A DNA stretch of 64,000 nucleotides from contig JAREIK010003411.1 in the NCBI GenBank assembly GCA_029783825.1, positions 1,628,966 to 1,692,965 on the forward strand, given 5' to 3'. This document shows, one piece after another, positions 51,052 through 61,454 of this stretch. The position numbers and the translations under genes were made by a program. The notes beneath the pieces were generated by a model. The model did no database searches, was not told where the DNA came from, and was given only the letters and a program-made list of their open reading frames with translations. The number at the start of each line of letters is the position of its first letter. Within the stretch, counting starts at the first letter, position 1. The stretch comes from Sapria himalayana. Taxonomy: Eukaryota > Streptophyta > Magnoliopsida > Malpighiales > Rafflesiaceae.

Positions 51052-51366
51052 TGTTGTTTTAGAATAACTATTCCTTGTTTAATACAAGGAATTCTCAAGA
51101 ACAGAAGCAAAAATAGAGAAGAAGATGAAGAACAAAAGAGAAGGAGGAGAGAAATCGCGCAGCAGGAACCAATATCAACGCACTCAAATAAAAATTATTT
51201 AGCCAGCGGCTAGGTCAAAAAAAAACAACAGGCTTTTATATCCATCCGATAATTAAAAACAGAAGAATTTATTAAAGAGATACTTTATAGTAATACACCG
51301 ATAATTGCTCATTAAGGGCATATTGGTAATTTCACTCTAACTCTCTCACTTAACGAACAGCCCGTC
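51052..51366 (-). repeat. copia-2 5' LTR, outer edge damaged
   Basis: Matches 46359-46683 from atgttgttttaga to acgaacagcccgtc but lacks the last four bases. Its outer edge is 24 bp from the start codon at 51391, and its own transcription would run away from that gene. Confidence 0.9.
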
Positions 51367-51390
51367 GGTGGCCCGTAGGTCTAGCCCGAA

Positions 51391-52172
51391 ATGTCAGCAA
51401 TGGAGGGAAGCGTAATCCTTCGAGAACGGCCGGAGGTACATGAAGAAGAAGATTACATGGGAGATTTGTCACAATTCCTTCCTCCACGAGAGACGAACGC
51501 TTCTGATTTCCCCTCCGAAAAGGTCAGCGTCTTTCTTCTAACTCATGACAATTAATCATCAACCTTATCTTTCAATGGCATTCTGCTTTCCTGTATTGCT
51601 TTTTAGTTGAGATTGGTCATGAGTTTGATCATTCATCCGTACAGATCGACACCAGAACATCATCTTTTAGATCATCTAAGAAGTCCAAAACATCTAGTTC
51701 CTGGAAAAATTCTAGCAAAATGGAAAGAGAGAGACAGCGACGAGAAGAGGATGAGCAAGCCATAGCAAAAGCTGATGTTCCAATTTTGCAATCCAATGTC
51801 GGATTTAAATTGTTGGCACAGATGGGTTACATCCCTGGATCGGCCCTTGGTAGGGCAGGTTTGGGGATAGCTGAACCAATTGGGATGTACATACGAAGGA
51901 CCCGGATGGGGATAGGGCGAGAGGACATGTATAAAGAAAAGCAAACACAGAAGGAAATTGAACACAAGTGTAGAGAAAGCAAGGAAGAGGCTCTCGTGGT
52001 AGAGTTTGGATCTCGAATGAAATTCCATTGGCATAATCGCAGAGTTCTAATTAATTTTAATAAAGCAAAAAATGTTCTCAATCAACTAGAGAACAAAGAG
52101 TTAGTGGAATTTAAGGAGAATGATAAGGAATGTGAACATGATGAGGGCGGGGAAGAGAAGATAACAGAATCG
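51391..52172 (+). CDS. G-patch domain protein, GPATCH11-like, 5' exons
   Basis: Exon 1 (51391-51522, 44 codons) ends at aag|gtcagc and exon 2 (51645-52172) begins after tccgtacag, giving a 122-bp phase-0 intron. Joined they encode 220 residues without a stop. The N-terminus has an acidic EEEDYMGDL motif typical of GPATCH11 (CCDC75) proteins. A basic Ser/Lys-rich stretch and an Arg/Glu helix follow, then the G-patch at residues 97-123 (GFKLLAQMGY...GLGIAEPI), a charged helical region and an acidic tail. G-patch proteins generally recruit and activate DEAH-box RNA helicases in splicing or ribosome biogenesis. A donor-like cg|gtatgc ends exon 2; reading through it meets TAG at 52218. The C-terminal exon with the family's Cys-containing end was not found downstream, so the gene has a long intron or is truncated. 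Copia-2 lies 24 bp upstream. Confidence 0.85.
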
Positions 52173-52229
52173 GTATGCTGTATGTGTTTAGAAGTTATCA
52201 TGATTGAATTTTTTGAATAGGTTTAGGGG

Positions 52230-55200
52230 TGGGAAAACTATGTTTAAGGTGATACTAGTTTTACGATTTTACTATGGTTTAGAGTTAACTATTATTGCAG
52301 CTCTACTTGTCTGAACTTATTTTTTTTATTATTTTATTTTTATATTTTTGATGAAAGCACTTAATTTCTGAGATGTTCTAATCATATTTTTTTTATTATA
52401 TAAGAGTTTAAGTTGTACACTGATATTATTGAGTATTATTACATCAATATTTTAGAATTACTATAGTATCAGAGTGATACCTTAAGGAAAATAAATCCTA
52501 GGTGTGTAAGGGTTACAATACCCTAGAAAGAGAAATGAATGCATTCTATAAGCTTAGTGCACATACATCTGGAAGAAAGAGGCGCATAGTTAGTGTGTGC
52601 CACTAGTTTAGCCATCACACATCCATTGTGTGTGATGAGGCATCGACATCCAATGCATCAACATTTTGAAGTGATCATGAAACATTGCATGTTTGTGTGC
52701 ATGGAAAAGCATGGATGTGCTCACAAAAAAGTGTGGTGGGGTACGTGGTGGTGCAACATTGTTGTGTGGTTCTAACTCTATACATAGTAGAATTGGTGGT
52801 GCTCCAAAAAATTAAGGTTCTAGGGAAATTTTTTGAAATTTTATTTAATTTGAAATTATATTCAACTTACAAATTTGGCAAAATGTTAGACATGAGGTTT
52901 ACTATTCATTTGGGAAATAATTAATTTATTCAAATAAAAGTTTTAGAAAAGCCTAATATTTGGTTGATTTTTTAGTTTACTTTGGGAGTTGTAATATGGT
53001 TGTGTTGAATAGAGAAATGAAATTTCTTTTACAGTGCATGTATTATAAGAATAAGAGTCACATCAAAGGTCATAATTATTTGAGGTGAAAGGTGAATAAA
53101 TATACAAAAGTTTTATGTGGCCTTAAGGTACAAGATGTCATTAAGACGTCTTTTTTATGAGATGTACTCTACTAAATATATATAATAAATTATATATTTT
53201 TCTTAAATATCATTTATAATTTTTATCTATTAATAAAATATAATCAAGTAAAAAATATAAAATATAAAAATTAAATATAATTAATATTTTTTATTAATAC
53301 AAATATTTAAAATTCTATAACAATAATTAATATAATTAATTATTATAAAAATCAAGCATAATTAATATATTTTGAACAATCTAATATGTAAAATTCTAAG
53401 ACAAAATATATTGTCTATAGTTTTTTGGAGTGAGAGAGTGAGATTTTGGAAATAATATATTTTATGGAGAGAGGTGCTTGAGGTGAGGTGAGATGTTTTT
53501 GCCTTTGCTTGGTGGTGCTTGAGCTTTAGGCTCCTAAGGCAAGCATTTAATAACTATGATAGATATAATCATTGAATATTATTTTTAGAGATGAGACTAA
53601 TAGCTTATATGATAATGAGAGGGACAAATAGACTATAATAGCCATCTGGTGGTTCATATATAATTAATTCACTATGACATTCATACTTACTAAAGAGGAA
53701 AATATAATTTTTTTTAAATTATTGTAAATTCTTTCATTTTTTAAGGTACTATTGATTATTTTATTCTTATTTTTATTTTATACTATTGTATTATGAACAT
53801 AGGAACTAGTATTCATATTATTGGTAATAATATTTCATTCACTATTTTTTTTTGTTATGAAAAAATTATTATAGTTATTGATAAATATATGAAATTCATT
53901 AAATATGATAGTATTATGTGTCATTTGTTTTTTAAATAATTTATCATGATTTTATTTTTACTATCATTAATATTCATTTCCATGATTAAGTGATTGATGA
54001 AGATTCTATTTGAGATTGAACAAAATAAATTATATGTTTTCTCTTTAAATTCTAGATGATTGTGTGTGTCTAATTATTTATTCATGTATTCTTAGCTTGA
54101 TCATCTATTATTGACTAAGTTAAAATTAATAGAATTTCATATCTTATATGTCAGTTGGGTTTTAGTAAGGATTTATTTGATTTAATATACTTAGACATAT
54201 GATGATATAGTAGAAATATGATCAAAGAGGACTTGAGGTATTTGATTGCTTTTAATGATAATTATTTGAGCTATACATAGATAAATTTTTATCATGATAA
54301 ATTATAAGTTTTTTTATTTTTCATATCTTTCATAAAATAATAAAAAATTAATTTGATAAAAATATAAGAAAAATAAAAAATAATAATTCTTTAAAATATA
54401 TGTCAAACAAATTTAATATTTATTATATAAATCATAAGATTTATATTAATTTTTTTGTGATGACACATCTCAATAGAATGATATTAATGAAAGGAATAAT
54501 ATATCTAATTAAGATAGCTCAGATACTATTACTAGAAAAAAGTATTTCAGAATACCTTTGGGGATATGTGATTTTAATTTTAATCCACCTCATCAATTGG
54601 ATGTCTAATTTAATTTTTTTCTAGCATATTTATTCAGATAATATATCATAAAAAATATTATTTAGCTAGTTTCTTATATTTTTGAGTATATTTATTTTGT
54701 TATTGATCATTTTTAAGGATACTGAAAGTTGATATCTAGGGTCTTAAGATGTTTTTATTTAATACTTGAAGAAAGTATTAATATTTTTTATTCAAGCAAA
54801 GTTTTTAGTAAGTGTACATTTTTTTTTAAACTAGGATTTATTTTTTAACATGCTTAGGAAGAATTTGAATTTAGACAATGCTCTTTGGACTTGGATCAAT
54901 TATTTTTTGTTCTTTACTTAGTCTTGTCTGGACTACTAGTTAGTAGAGAGAGTTATTTGTTAGTTATATCAAAATATTATGATACTTAATATGATATAAT
55001 TTTCATAAAAGTACCAATATATTTAGATTATTATAATTCTCATAAAAGAAGACATATCTCCTCAAAGCTTAGATGACATAATAGTCTATGTTTTTTTTAA
55101 TTTAAGTTCATATTAAGGTAGTAACTAGGAGACTTTACTATTCACAACTTAAGAGTCTATACTAGGAGAGAGGAACATACTTAGCCTTTTCAGATCAGAG

Positions 55201-55702
55201 ATGTGCTTATCGAGCAACCAATTGATTTTGTAGCCAATCCTTTGATTTTAACATTTTGATCATTTTACGGAAAAGATAGAGAAGTTATATTCAATACTTA
55301 TTCACAAGTTTTCTAGTATTCTCATCTTGTTTATTTGTTTTATTATTTTTTATTGTTATTATTTTATTATTTTTATTATTTAATTATTTTTATTATTTTA
55401 TTATTTTATTATTTTTTATGAATATACTAAACTATTTAAAATTTTTTTGAGATATTATTTCATTAAGAATGATGTTAGATCATAATGAAAGATGTGTATG
55501 TCCCACATTCTAATGAAATTTGAAAATTAGTATCATGATATTCGGAAAGATTTGTTATTGATTATAAGTGAGTGTTGACTATGAATTAATGTTTAAATGA
55601 AAAAATTTACCTTTTTAAGGTAATATTTGTTGTGAGAAGATTTGATTCAGATATTTATTATGAATTACTAGGATACTTTTTCTTTAGTGGTCATGATTAT
55701 CT
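52230..55702. other. AT-rich region without recognised genes
   Basis: If the G-patch gene continues, this would be intron. At about 53460-53570 there is a ggtgcttgaggtgaggtgag...gcaagcatttaataactatga phrase that looks like a degraded short repeat of a kind common in plant genomes. Everything else is short frames in AT-rich DNA. No missing G-patch exon was identified. Confidence 0.45.
55339..55422. repeat. TTATTTTTA low-complexity run
   Basis: Tandem ttattatttt and ttattatttta words over about 80 bp. Confidence 0.85.
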
Positions 55703-55947
55703 TAGAGGTGTCAATCGGGCTGGGCTAGAGGTGTCAAACGTGCAGGGCCGGCCTGGCCCAGCACGAGGCACGGCACGGTTCGGCCGTGCCTGGGCCGGCC
55801 CGGCACGTTCTTAACCCGGGCCCGTGCCGTGCCCGGGTTAAGATCTTCGCGTGCCGTGCCTGGCCCGGCACGGCACGCCGGCACGGGTCCATCCCGTGCC
55901 GGTTCACGCAGGCACGCGTGGCACGCCGCCAGTGCCACGCGTGCCGT

Positions 55948-55976
55948 GGCGTGAGTCGTGAGTCACGACTCACGCC
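55948..55976. repeat. 14-bp inverted repeat with 1-nt centre
   Basis: ggcgtgagtcgtga and tcacgactcacgcc around a single g, in the 5' subterminal region of the inner hAT element. Confidence 0.95.
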
Positions 55977-56015
55977 TTGTGACCCATCCGGCCAGGCTGC
56001 CCCCCCCCCAGGTAA

Positions 56016-56061
56016 AAAAGACCGCGGGTCGGGTCTGTTTGGACCCGACCCGCGGTCTTTT
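56016..56061. repeat. 20-bp perfect inverted repeat, 6-nt loop
   Basis: Arm aaaagaccgcgggtcgggtc pairs perfectly with 56042-56061 around tgtttg. It is a strong GC-rich hairpin 40 bp after the previous one, also in the hAT subterminal region. Confidence 0.97.
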
Positions 56062-56285
56062 CTGCCGAAACCCGATTCCCGACGCCCATAGACCCGATCC
56101 GAGCAATTCCAATGGCAAAAAAAAAAAAATTTCAAACTTGAGCGATTTTCAGCCCTTGGATTCACCTCCAACGGCTAGGGGGCAGAATCCAACGGTCCAC
56201 GTGATTCTGCCCCTTAAAAATCGTAAAAAAATTCAAAAAATTAATAAAAAAATATTTTTTTTTATTAAAAAAACAATCTTTAGCC

Positions 56286-56292
56286 TATAAAT
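56286..56292 (+). promoter_or_regulatory. Likely TATA box of the hAT transposase
   Basis: tataaat follows the GC-rich end and precedes the first transposase ATG (56575) by about 280 bp. Pyrimidine-rich leader sequence (cctctctctt-type) lies between. It is inferred from position and composition. Confidence 0.5.
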
Positions 56293-56574
56293 TCTACCCC
56301 CCTCCCTATAACATTTATGTTTTTCAAAAACATAAAACCTCTCAATACTTTCTCTCTCTTACATAAACCGTGCATATCTCTCTCGGGCCTCGTGATTTTG
56401 ATTTTGGCTTCGATTTTCGTGAAACTCAACTTGAGTTTTGAACATCAGAGCTTCCTGCAGTGCACCTTGCACGTGACTGACCTCATTGCTTTTACCGGGT
56501 AATATATTTTATGTTTTTTTGTACTTTCTCTCTCTAAAGCTTCTCTCTCTAGAAAAACTTATGAAAAATAAAAA

Positions 56575-58696
56575 ATGACAAATACACCTAACACGTATTT
56601 AAATTTGGAAAATGAAAATGTTAGTGTTACACAGACGTCTGTGGCTCCTGAAACTTTGGTTTCTCATGTCGTCTCAGCCCAAAGTTCTAAAAAATAAAAA
56701 ACTAGGAGGACTTCTGTAGTTTGGACACATTTTAAAATCATAACACAAGTAGATGTTAGGGGTGAGGAACATGAAATGACACAGTACAAATATTGTATGA
56801 GACTTTTAACATGCAAAAGTACATGTGGGACTGGGCATCTCAAGAGGCATGCTGAAATATGCTCCAAAAAACATGGACCCTTAGATCCTGGGCAAACCCA
56901 ACTTGGCACTACATTTTTTGAGACTGGATCGAGTTCAGTCTCAAAGTTCTCTCTTCGTATACTCTAGCGAGTTGGGTAGGGACGGCATGACCAGGCTCAT
57001 CACATTGATGGGTCTTCCGATCAGATTTTCGGAAGATCTGAGGGTAGTGCGTATCATGTAGACTTATTTTCAGCCATCCTATCGTAGGATTCCTAGGTCC
57101 ACATCTAGGAGTGACATACTAAAGATATATAAGTTAGAAAAACACAAAATAATTAAGGAATTTTTGGCATTTAGTGGAGTGGTGTCCGTGACGTCCGATA
57201 TATGGACATGTCACGATGATTCTTCTTATGCATGTCTCACGAGTCATTATGTAGATTCTAAATGGACAATCAATAAAAAAATATTAGGATTCACTGAGAT
57301 TCTTCATCCTCATGATGACCCGGTCATTTTTGAGTGTATGATGAAAATATTTAGGGAATATAAAATTCAAAATAAAATTTTTAGTATCACTTTCGATAAT
57401 GCTGCGAATAATGGAGTAGCGATCAATATGTTTGTTAGGAATATTAGAGACGCACAATCAGGAGAGATCTTTCATGTCAGATACATGTGTCATGTTATTA
57501 ACCTGATAGTTCAAGCGGGTATGAAGGTCTGTTCCCCCGCGTTGGAAAATATACGCAATGCACTCAAGTATATTCGCACTCCTCGCAGACTATAAGAGTT
57601 TGGTAATCTCTGTTTGTCTGCGAATCTTAAGAAGAAGAAATTCCAATCAGATGTGAGACATCGTTGGAATTACACGTACCTGATGTTGGAATCATGTGTT
57701 GGATACGAACACGTGATATCCAACTACGTCAATAGTAAGAGTGGCGAACTTATTATTGACGACACTGACCGGGCTTCAGGAATTTCATTTATGAAATTCC
57801 TGAAGATATTTTATGACACGACGAACATGTGTTCGTCGGTTTATACGCCCACCACTTGCATTGCACTCCGTTGCATATGCAACATTAGTAGCATGTTTAG
57901 GAAGTATCGAGCGGACCCGATGCTTAGCCATATGGTTGCAGAGATGGAGACCAAGTACCTGAAGTACTGGTCCACCATTCCATCTCTTTATTGCTTCGCA
58001 GCATGCATGGACCCTAGGGCTAAGGGGGAAGGGGTTGAAAACACTCTGACTTTCATTTCCTCGTGCATGAACCTGGAAGAGCCACCTGAAGGGTTCATTT
58101 ACGAGAAGTTGACAGACCTGTTCACATACTACGATACTAGGTATGGTGGTGGTGGTGGTGAGACTGTGAGTTCGGACACTGATACCTTGTTCGGAGATGA
58201 CGATTATTCCATTAACCTAGCGAGGGGGAAACGTAGGGGTGGACCTTCACATAGGAGCAAGCTGTCTCGGTACTTAGATACCGATTACTGCTCAATCCTA
58301 TCACCTTCTGATAATAAGAATCTTGATTTATTACAGTGGTGGAAATCATATGAGTCCACCTATCCCGTGCTATCTAGGATGACACGAGATCTACTGACTC
58401 CTCCGGTGTCGAGCATAGCATCGGAGTCTGCTTTTTCTGTTATAGTGAACGTGATTTCGGATAGGAGATCGAGATTACGTCCAGATATGGTTGAGGCCTT
58501 GGCATGTTTGAAGGATTGGGAGGAATCGAGATTTAGCATCAGTGATCCTGCTGAAGCTGGGACTGTGACAGACACTGCAGTCGCATCCACATCCATTACG
58601 ATGGCGGAGGAGCTGATTGCCGATGATGATGATCCATATGATACTGATCTTGATGTTGCGGCTGATGATTCTCATGATATGCCGCTTGACGATTGA
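56575..58696 (+). pseudogene. hAT transposase (BED zinc finger, RNase H-like, hATC dimerisation)
   Basis: A start ATG at 56575 is followed by a stop (TAA 56695-56697) and the BED finger at about 56700-56860, where the first zinc ligand is Tyr (YKYC...TCGTGHLKRHAEIC). A frameshift occurs between about 56967 and 56978, then TAG at 57059. The RNase H-like core runs from 57062 with SVTSDIWTC and SITFDNAANN carrying the first Asp residues and FHVRYMCHVINLIVQ. TAA at 57593-57595 stands where family members would be expected to have Gln. A 360-codon open end (57614-58696) ends in the dimerisation domain LLQWWKS...YPVLSRMTRDLLTPPVSSIASESAFS...RRSRLRPDMVEALACLKDW. The usual S-G-R before VISDRR is changed to V-N. 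The tail is acidic. Not functional, but unusually complete. Confidence 0.92.
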
Positions 58697-59954
58697 TGCT
58701 CATCTGCTCTTTTTTTTCGATGTTTTTTTATTTATTTTATATATAGCTTTGTTTGTACTTTGTACCATACGTTGTGTTGAAACTTATACTTGTTTTGTTC
58801 GGACTATTGGTTTCAAAAGCATAAATGGTAATTTTTCATTTGTGTAGTTTAATTTTTTTTTAATTATAATTTTTACTAACTTAATGTATTTATTTATTAT
58901 TTTACGATTTAAATTTTATTTTAAAATTTAATAACTTTAAATTTTAATATATAATTAATAAATTAAAATAATAAAAAAAGCTAAACTTAATTGAAAAAAA
59001 AAATTTTTTTTTTCTAATTTTTGTTTGTTTTATTTAATTTTAAATGTTATAATTTTTACAAAAAATTATATTTTTTACTTATACTAATACTCTAAAGTCT
59101 ATACAGTAACTTAATAAAAAAATGTACAGTTAAAAAAAAAAAATTTCTAATCTGCCATTTTGGCATTTTCAGCCCGTGCCCCGTGCTCGTGCTGGCGGAT
59201 GGCCTCCCGGGACCACGGACCAGGACCCCGGTTGACCACTTGACCCGGTCCCGCATTGCGGTGCGGCTCCCGCCCCGCCTGCCCTGCCGGTGCCGTGCCG
59301 CCTGGCCTGGCCTGTATTGGCAAGGCGTGCCCGAGCGGGCCGGCACGGCACGGCACGACCTTGCCGTGCCTACGGGCCGTGCCGTGCCCGCCTATAACTC
59401 ACCGTGTCGTGCCGTGCTGGGCCGGCCCGTTTGACACCTCTAGGCTGGGCTGGTCCGGTCCGGCACGAGGCACGAGGGCTGGCCCAGCATGGAAATTTTC
59501 CGTGTCCGTGCTCGTTTCGTGCCTGTCCACACCACCAATCATGTCGTGCTGTGCTGAGGCCAACTAGGCCTCTTGGCATGCCTGACCCAGCATTGTACCG
59601 TTGCCCATGGATACGGTACCTCGGCACGAGTTGAGAAGCTACCTCAGCGGCAGAAGTTGAGCCCGAAGGGCGAGGCTCAACCAGCCCCGAAAGTGAAGAA
59701 GAATTGCGTGGCACGAAGGTGCGCCGCCGAAATGGCAAAACCCTAATTTTTTTTAAATTAGGGTTTCAGCCAAACTCTTCCGAACCTGCCGGATTCGTGT
59801 CATGGGCCCATGTCGGGCTGACCTCAACAGAACCTTGCATGGCCAGGTACGACACGGTTACTATATTGTGCCGTGCCTGGCCCGACACGGAAGCACGGTC
59901 GGGCCAGCTAGAAATGGGTCGGGCCAGCCCAGCACGTCCCATTTGACACCTCTA

Positions 59955-60479
59955 GATTATCTTAGTATGAATTATTATTTTTCTTGTAATATCTCATACT
60001 ATTAATTGGAGGCTATAGTAGCTATACATAAAAATAATATTTTTCATGATAATATTGAGAAAGAGATATATATGTAGTAATCACTTGACTTTTGAGCAAA
60101 TTAGTCATATGTAATTTGTAGATTATAAAAAGTTTTGTATGACCTGAAGGAGTCATCGAAAGCCTAATTTGAAAGGTTTTTTTATTATGATGGTTTTTTT
60201 GTTTGAATTATATATTTGTGTGTGTTAAAGATTTTTTTTTTATTTTTTTGAAGTAACTCTAATAATAGAATGATTTAGTTGATTGCCTACATGAATAATA
60301 TTTTAATTATGAGAGGTTATGTGATGATCACCCAACTCAATGAGTATCTTCAAGTAATATTATATTATCATAGAAGAGATATATACTTGATATTTTTATA
60401 GAAATTAATTTTTTGAGTTATGTTCTAGTATATATTTATATTGATCGAGATACTGATTTTAATTTTGATGTTATAAACA
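59955..60479. other. AT-rich spacer between hAT elements
   Basis: No gene or repeat identified. It begins with the target duplication of the outer hAT element. Confidence 0.5.
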
Positions 60480-60600
60480 AGGAAGCACGAATACGTCACT
60501 GTACAATCGTGGCCATGTGTTGGATACTCGGACACGTGGACATGGTACGGACACGCGTTGGATACGTGTTCGATAGGCCATGGGGCATATCGTTGTGTTC

Positions 60601-60620
60601 GATACGCCACGTGGCGTATC
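60601..60620. repeat. 20-bp perfect palindrome
   Basis: gatacgccacgtggcgtatc in the left subterminal block of hAT element 3. Confidence 0.95.
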
Positions 60621-60658
60621 GGACAGATGCGTAAGAGACGTATCAGACGCGTTGTTAT

Positions 60659-60751
60659 GAATCCGACGCCTCGGTTACGAATTCGACGTGTCGGTTACAA
60701 ATCCGATGCGTCAGTTACGAATCCGACGCATTGTTATGAATCCGATGCATC
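60659..60751. repeat. 20-bp tandem repeat, about 4.7 copies
   Basis: Units gaatccgacgcctcggttac and variants start at 60659, 60679, 60699, 60719 and 60738. Subterminal arrays of this kind are likely transposase-binding sites. Confidence 0.9.
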
Positions 60752-60913
60752 AAAAACACCTTATAAAATAAGGCATTACTCCAACAAATCGAGGAGCAGC
60801 CGATCGTCGACATCATTGAGTGGCCGACGAAGTCGGCTGTGGGGGATAATTTGTCATTGCATTGGGATTTTTGAAGCAGTAAGGTTTTGAAAAATGTAAC
60901 TTGATTTTAGAAG

Positions 60914-61044
60914 TAGGGGGAGGGTTTAGAAGCAGTAACCGGGGAGGGGGGGGGTTTCAAAGCATTATTTTAATTATATTTTAATTATTAACGGGAGGGG
61001 GGGGGTGAGAAGCAGTAATGGGAGAGTGCAGGGGAGGGGGGGGG
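60914..61044 (+). repeat. G-run cluster with quadruplex-forming potential
   Basis: Runs of 3-9 G occur at 60914-60954 (five-plus runs), 60992-61005 and 61031-61044. Each is associated with an agaagcagtaa or gaga phrase, so the segment also looks like a diverged tandem repeat. Confidence 0.8.
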
Positions 61045-61454
61045 AGTTAGAGGTTTTGAATCTATTTTTTTAATATTTTAATTATTATTATTTGTTTAAT
61101 AAATATGCAAAATATAATAAACAATAATTTTGATGTATCTAATATAATTTAGTTTAATTTTAAATGCATGATTTTAAGTATAATGATAAATATGTAATAT
61201 TAAAATATGGAATATATAAATATGAATAATTTTTGTAGTATTCAATATATACTATTTGTAATATTTAATTATGAAAAATATGTAATTATAATAGTTTTGG
61301 TTATATAATTTATTTTAAATGAATTAATGTAATATGTAAATATACAAAATATAATGAAAATTTTGTTTTATTGTATCGATGGAGAAAAAAAATTAGATTA
61401 AATAGGTTTTGAAATAATATAGATTATTTAAAATAAATAATTTTTTATCATGCA
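61045..61454. other. AT-rich leader or intron of hAT element 3
   Basis: Very AT-rich, no frame. It ends in tttttatcatgcag just before the zinc-finger segment, which suits a 3' splice site. Confidence 0.4.

Larger units (their letters stand above)
46359..51366 (-). mobile_element. Nearly complete Ty1/copia retrotransposon copia-2
   Basis: LTRs at 46359-46683 and 51052-51366 flank a gag-protease-integrase-RT-RNaseH polyprotein relic on the - strand, with a perfect 12/12 tRNA-iMet primer site and a polypurine tract. The left LTR runs TG to CA. The right LTR stops at cagcccgtc without the final aaca, and no clear 5-bp duplication of the left flank (gtccg) follows; the next bases are ggtgg. A few bases were therefore lost or rearranged at this edge. 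The LTRs differ by about ten substitutions plus small indels. The gag (UBN2 type with two zinc knuckles) differs from copia-1, so it is another lineage. Confidence 0.9.
55726..59442 (+). mobile_element. BED-finger hAT transposon (inner), 3717 bp
   Basis: Terminal inverted repeats tagaggtgtcaaacg and cgtttgacacctcta (15 bp, perfect) are flanked by an exact 8-bp duplication ggctgggc (55718-55725 and 59443-59450). Both ends carry several hundred bases of GC-rich subterminal DNA with repeated ggcacgg/ccgtgcc words. The AT-rich centre holds a transposase relic read on the + strand. It inserted 15 bp inside the left tip of another element with the same TIR. Confidence 0.95.
55703..59954. mobile_element. 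Non-autonomous hAT element (outer), interrupted
   Basis: The left tip is tagaggtgtcaatcgggctgggc (55703-55725 with the inner target copy) and the right tip ends ccatttgacacctcta at 59954. An exact 8-bp duplication, gattatct, flanks it at 55695-55702 and 59955-59962. Without the inner insertion it is about 527 bp and has no transposase frame, so it needed a transposase supplied in trans. The right arm is GC-rich with repeated cggcacg and gggcc words. Confidence 0.9.

Noticed and set aside
55726..56200. GC-rich segment as possible bacterial or horizontally transferred DNA
   Set aside because: It is bounded by hAT TIRs with target duplications and consists of repeated ggcacgg words; long frames there are due to few AT-rich stop codons.
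58360..58675. - strand frames over the end of the hAT transposase
   Set aside because: They are the antisense of the well-supported dimerisation domain on the + strand.
59092..59738. Several overlapping Arg/Pro/Gly-rich frames on both strands
   Set aside because: They lie in the GC-rich right subterminal regions of the two hAT elements and match no domain.
60659..60751. Evenly spaced 20-bp repeats as a possible array locus
   Set aside because: They are tandem without spacers and belong to a hAT subterminal region.
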